From Epiperipatus broadwayi (Eukaryota; Onychophora; Udeonychophora; Euonychophora; Peripatidae), in the NCBI GenBank assembly GCA_028023455.1, contig JAQFVV010012530.1, forward strand, positions 2,872,909 to 2,936,908: a stretch of 64,000 nucleotides of DNA. The letters are read 5' to 3'. Both the position numbers and the translations under genes were made by a program. Each line of letters opens with the position of its first letter. Within the stretch, counting starts at the first letter, position 1. The notes under the pieces are model-generated. The model worked only from the letters and a program-made list of their open reading frames with translations. It was not told where the DNA came from and did no database searches. Below, one piece after another: positions 59,280 to 64,000 of the stretch.

Positions 59280-59570
59280 TATTTTCATATCTTTTCTTTC
59301 TATCATCATTATCAGCATCATTTTCAACCTTTGTCAAGCCACTGCAAATATAATCCAGTTTCTCTGATCCATAACTTCTCTTCTCGACCACACCAACAAA
59401 TTTCTTTACTATCCATCTCACATATGGTCTCTTCCTAGATCTTTTATAATGTCCTGGAATCCAGTTTAAAACTTCAACTGTCCATCCATCTCTACTGGCA
59501 ATACAACCAGCCTAGCTCTATTTTAGATTCTTAATTCTTTCAGTGAGGCCAATGATACTTGATTGTTATT
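59280..59570 (-). mobile_element. RTE LINE, 3'-terminal fragment
   Basis: On the minus strand, frameshifted translation gives RARLVVLPVEMDGQLKF, GFQDIIKDLGRDHM and VWSRREVMDQRNWIIFA. This matches the 'W.GH.AR..D.RW...VL.W.PRD.KR..GRP..RW.D.I' end of RTE elements. It terminates in ATGATGATGATAG-like sequence. It is a separate copy from 25870-26850. Confidence 0.7.
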
Positions 59571-60035
59571 TATAATGATGAAGATGCGACTTATCAAGTT
59601 GTCAGTACCAAAATCAGACTAAGTCCTGAAAGACAAAATTGGAACAAGTCCATGCCATATATTGACCACTCAAATTATGTTTAAGAGAAGGGTCAAATGT
59701 GTACCTATAAGTAAAAGAATACTACTCATTTTAGTTTACTCAAAAAGCATAAAAGATAAAACATCTAATCTATTAATCAGAAATTATTTATTTATCTTAA
59801 CTTGCAACTACTTATAATTTATGAGTGCCATACAAATTATAATATTTATTTATGCATGCTCATGCTACTTCACATTACCCTCATTACATAATGGCAAAAA
59901 CATTGGAACTATAGATCATGAGACAAATTTTAAGTGTCATGTTGATAATGATAAAAGTACATGTAAGAAATTGCACTATAAAATCTATCATAGTATCTAA
60001 TATTTAGAGATATTAATCAAACCCAAAATAAAATA
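59571..60035. other. AT-rich spacer
   Basis: Nothing recognised. Confidence 0.3.
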
Positions 60036-60196
60036 AATGAAGGCAAAACTTTCCATACAGTAGTGCCACTCTGTGCCAACCAGAGTAATCAATGTATGCC
60101 AGAAGGCTTGTGCATAAAATCCCTATCTAGTGCCTACTCATCCAATAATTATGTGCTAGTATAACAGATGGTGATCATGTGATGTTTAGTGGTTTA
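60036..60196. repeat. repeat family A, internally deleted copy
   Basis: AAGGCAAAACTTTCCATACA starts the copy and the body ACCAGAGTAATCAATG...GTGCATAAAATCCC follows. CTACTCATCCAAT joins directly to the terminal block ATTATGTGCTAGTATAACAG...TTTAGTGGTTTA. The hammerhead part has been lost. Confidence 0.75.
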
Positions 60197-60299
60197 AAAT
60201 AAATGAATTAATGAGAATAACGACCAGAACCACCATGAAATAACAACAATATAGTTTATTACAAATGTTCATAAGTAAAATATAATATAATTTAAATTA

Positions 60300-60480
60300 A
60301 AAGCATGAAAACAGTCAACACTTAAACAATACCAAAATCATTAACAATCAACAATCTCAATCTGTTTATCAAGGCAATCTCCTTTTATAATAAAGGTGGA
60401 TACCCATCTTTATCTATGGTCCATTACATTTATATAGTCTCTAAAGATTGCAGTTTGACTAAGAGAGTGAGATTAATGAG
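60300..60480 (+). repeat. repeat family B, copy 4
   Basis: Related to 21559, 21901 and 36466 (CAGTCAACACTTAAACAAT, TATCAAGGCAATCTCC). As at 36466, it follows a family A element, so A and B may be parts of one larger element. Confidence 0.6.
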
Positions 60481-61090
60481 ATAAATAATAATTAAATTAA
60501 TAAATAAATTAATAAGTATCTGATATGGACACCATTCTACATTTTCCTTTTATTTATCCTAAAATTGTTATTTAAATCTTTCTTCATTTAGAATTGTTCT
60601 TTTATTTGCAAGTATAAAATAAAAAAAAAAAATATTGAAATTATGAGTGACAAATCTATATCCAAATACTAAAATTCATACGTGGACAATACTTTCTTAA
60701 ATATTAACACATTTTACTTTGACCATGTTCCAATTACTTATCATATAGGTTTGATTTAATCTATGTTGATTTGGTAACTATTTCAGATATGAGCTTGAGC
60801 AGAAATTCTATATGATTATTTCAAGCTAATATTAATAATTATAATAGTTGTTATAAATTACACTGAATAAACCTATCTTCCAAATATTCTATAAAACATT
60901 TGCCTCACCATGGCATTAAATTTTAATATCTTTACACTGGAAATATGATTACATTATGACATACATAAATACTTCTTACATTGCTTTTATATAAAATATT
61001 TTCATTATATTATTTTCTATTTAACATATAAAATAAATACTGATAAATTTATCAGTAACATTATTAGGCCTAGTACATATCACAATCATT
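60481..61090. other. AT-rich spacer
   Basis: Nothing recognised. Confidence 0.3.
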
Positions 61091-63430
61091 GTATAAGTCA
61101 GTGATTTTCAATCTGTGGGGCACCACCTTGCAAAAGCACAACAAATAGACAAAAAATTTGAAAAAAATCCAAAACCAAAATAAAAAAATACATGCTATTA
61201 ATATAAATATAAAATGTTACCCTTAAAATTAGATAAATACATATAAGTAACAAAAAATATTTTGATATTATTTAAAATTCCGCAAATTAATGGCTTCCTT
61301 GAGTCTGTCTTGTGGAACAAAGCCTTTCATAAGAAGATGTTATATTTGAAATTGACACTCTCATTTCTCTTTATATGTTTAGTAGATATCTATATTTTAT
61401 CTTTAGTGCAGCTACTACAGAAAATCCTGTTTTACAAAGATAAGGTATAATTAGAGGGGATTTAAACCTAGACTTTCAAGCTCCCTTCTATCATTCAATC
61501 CATCTTATACAACTGATAATATAAGAAAAGGTAAAAGTATATGGAACACTTTTTTGTAGTGCAGAAAATTGATCTTTCAGTGCAGACCAAAATTCAAACC
61601 ATTGCTTATTACTGAATTGCCTTTTAATTTTACCACATGTTTAAACATCACTGACTTGTTCATATCTTCTTATTAAGTTTTTCTCAATTATAAGATGTCT
61701 TTAAAAATTTTAAGTTAATGGGAATAAAATATTTTTAACAGTTGCAAATAAGGCTTTAACATGTTCCTTACCAATTGTATAAGTGTTAAGAATTTCATTT
61801 ACATTTGTAAACATTTTCAAGCTTTTTTGTTTATGTTTCTGTTCCATGATTACAGTTTTCTATAAAAACCATTCACTTTGTCACTCATGTCTGATATATG
61901 TTCATTTGTTCCTTGGAGATGAAGATTTAACAAACTTAGTTTCTCAAATATATCTACCAAGTAGCCCAATTTCATTATAAATAAGTGATCTTGAAGTAGT
62001 TTATTTCTTGATAGTTTTTCTCTTCCAAGAATATCGTGATTTCACCTCTTAATTCATAAACACATTGTAAAAATTTGCTACTTCCTAACCACCTAGTTTC
62101 ACAATAAAAAAGGAATGCAGAATGTTCTGCAATTGCAAAATGCAGTAAAAGTCTTTATCTAAATAAAGGTCTCATTTTTATATTATTCATGACAGTTACA
62201 ACTGTTGTTAGCACAATTTTCAGAGCAGAACTCATTTTCTTAGCAGCAAGGGCTTCTCTATGAATCATGCAATGTGTCCAGATACATTGAGGAGATTTTT
62301 ACTTACAAATGTTTATACACTCTGAAATCTTCCAGACTTTGCTTGAAGATCATCTTTTGCATATTCCAACACAGTTTTCCATCGTATGTTTGCATCATTT
62401 AAAAAGTTATCCAATATGTTAAATATTGCAAGTACTGCAGCTCTGTTTTCTATTGGTTTACAAAATAAAAGCTCCTCAACAGCTGATATTTCAATCCAAA
62501 ATTGAACACAAACAATTAAATGATGAATTTTATTGCCACATGTTGCCTCATCAAGCTGAATTTGAAAAAAGTCTAATGTATTGAGTAACAGTTTCATTTG
62601 ATAGAGGGATGGATCAGTAGTTGTTTGAAGAAATTGTTTCAAGCATAATTTGAATTGCAGCTGGCAAAATGAATTATTCCTCAATGGTATGTGGCTTTTT
62701 GCATCTGACTGTTTGATATGCAAATTTATAGGAAGTTCAAAGAGCTTTTCCATTAACAGATAAAGCTTTTTTACAAACTGATATTTGTTTTTTATACAAT
62801 TTTAGTTTAGCAGTAAAATACTCCTGAGGTTATTAATGTGTTTGCTATAAACTGTTTCTAAATGTCATTTAGACTTGTTAGATTTCATGCTGTTCACTGC
62901 CAAAATTTTCATACAAATAACACACACAAGTCTCTCCTCATTATTTATTAATCCAAATTTTAATATTCATCATAATATTTTTGTTGATTTAACTTTCAGG
63001 ATGACACTCTTCAATGTGCTTTTTCTTGATCTTCACAATCATCTGATATTCATTTGAGCCCAATGTATCCATGGTTTTATGCTCTAAAATTGCTCACTTT
63101 TGCATACAGGTTGAGTTATTATATCTATCTAGTAATCAAGTCAAAGGTGATCAACATCAATTCTACAGAAACTGTGGTGATGCCTAAATGCAACATTATA
63201 TTATCATGTGCCTCTCTAAAATGTTTGTGACAGATCAGAACTTTTAGTAAAAACACAAGAGATATGGTGGGGTGATAATGGTGTTATTTTGCTATAGTGT
63301 GTAGAATTTTAGTCATGTTGCCACATATCAATAGCAAAGAAGAATAAATGTAAAAAAAAATAAGGTTCCAAAAAATCACTGGAATGGGGAAGGGGGGCTA
63401 TTATTAAAAGGTTGAGGTTCATTAGTGTTA
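61091..63430 (-). mobile_element. decayed hAT transposon with transposase remains
   Basis: The left end CAGTGATTTTCAATCTG (61099) and the complement of the right end, TAATGAACCTCAACC (near 63425), fit a degraded hAT terminus. Flanks GTATAAGT and GTGTTAGT match at 6 of 8 positions, compatible with an 8-bp target duplication. The interior carries a hAT transposase on the minus strand. Confidence 0.65.
61250..62760 (-). pseudogene. hAT-family transposase (ZBED5/FAM200-like), degraded
   Basis: The longest intact part is a 146-codon frame (62313-62753). It contains FFQIQLDEATCGNK, matching the 'F..QLDESTD' block of ZBED5-like hAT transposases that carries the first catalytic aspartate (D68 of this frame). 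Then come VEELLFCKPIENRAAVLAIF and LDNFLNDANIRW, as in the family. The next block, YAKDDLQAKSGRF, stands where 'VCTDGA..M.GR' is expected, so the second aspartate region is altered. Downstream remnants to about 61250 are scattered over frames with many stops. A BED zinc finger upstream is not recognisable. Domesticated relatives exist in vertebrates, but the frameshifts here argue for a dead transposon. Confidence 0.7.
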
Positions 63431-64000
63431 GTAAAATATCTATTTTTCTAAACTTATACAGCATAAACCAATACTCTGTTTAACATATAATAAAAAATTG
63501 AAGTTTTAATCCTCTAATGTACAATTTAATATAACCTAGGATGTATCTTCTTTAATGATTAATCAAATAAATAAATATTAAAGCCATGACGATCAAATAT
63601 CTCTTTGCCAAAGTATAAATAATAAAAATAAAAATATCGATATATCAAGTTTCATAAAAAAAGTTTATTTCCTTCAAAATCAGTAATATTATTCTTCTTC
63701 TATGACAATTTTGATATATGTACGATAGGTTGGACTATCCCTAAAATATGTATTAAAATTGGTATTTATAAGCATATCTACTTTGCGTGCACCCCTTTCC
63801 CTTTGCACTTATTTCAAAGATGAAATTATTAAATGCATGTATTTATTCTTAATTATCCCTTTTGAAAACTTACATATATTCAAATTTGTGTGTATAAAAT
63901 CAATGCATTTTTTTTTATTAATAATATTTTTTTGTTTATCCTCAAACGCTACCCTTAGAATTGTAGCAAAATTACTTTTCCATTAATAATATTTTGATAA
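63431..64000. other. AT-rich sequence at window edge
   Basis: Nothing recognised; the frame at 63759-63986 is unsupported. Confidence 0.3.

Noticed and set aside
14900-64000. The next exon completing the second SRCR domain
   Set aside because: Looked for a WGxxCDD-type continuation and other SRCR blocks downstream on the plus strand and saw none; it may lie beyond the window or be missed by eye.

Overview
This is eukaryotic, animal nuclear DNA: very AT-rich, no bacterial-style gene packing, spliceosomal exon boundaries, long microsatellites, and many decayed transposable elements. The mix of Penelope-like elements with a GIY-YIG endonuclease, RTE-type and other LINEs, a Ty3/Gypsy relic with LTRs, hAT elements, tRNA-like SINE relics and an SRCR plus furin-like-repeat exon suits a lophotrochozoan, most plausibly a cephalopod mollusc. 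The species is inference; the sequence alone does not prove it.

Host coding sequence is sparse. One exon is beyond doubt: 13323-14876 (+), an in-frame, phase 1/phase 1 internal exon of a secreted or membrane-anchored protein. It carries one complete group-A SRCR domain, six furin-like cysteine-rich repeats and the first residues of a second SRCR domain cut by the 3' splice junction. The neighbouring exons were not found in the window, so its introns are probably long. Two weaker exon candidates are a short 3'-terminal coding exon at 2649-2735 and a 60-nt in-frame exon at 38240-38299.

Layout. 1-2560: an ATT/ACT microsatellite and two LINE fragments. 3450-6010: two head-to-tail LINE fragments on the minus strand; further copies of the family lie at 10796-11590 (+) and 15556-15795 (-). 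7957-8676: a solo LTR with a perfect 5-bp target duplication; the same LTR at 19831-20598 precedes a broken Gypsy gag/nucleocapsid/protease remnant (18480-19770, -). 9187-9716: a hAT MITE with a near-perfect 8-bp target duplication. 12400-13190: an ATCT/ACCC/TACC satellite in the intron just upstream of the SRCR exon. 22041-23542: a 1.5-kb near-perfect palindrome of two Penelope-like 3' ends. 25900-26850 and 59280-59570: RTE LINE remnants. 33700-44530: a run of hairpin-forming repeats. 61099-63420: a decayed hAT transposon with transposase fragments. The rest is intergenic or intronic DNA with SINE relics and short tandem repeats.

The most distinctive signal is a set of about ten minimal hammerhead-ribozyme-like cores (CTGANGA, a short stem II, GAAA, a 2-bp stem III) scattered through several unrelated-looking repeat families. 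Their stem sequences differ but keep pairing, which is the covariation expected of conserved RNA. Penelope-like elements are known to carry minimal hammerhead ribozymes, and one palindrome here joins such motifs to a recognisable Penelope-like endonuclease ORF. The best core (41228-41269) sits in a repeat flanked by 85-bp direct repeats.
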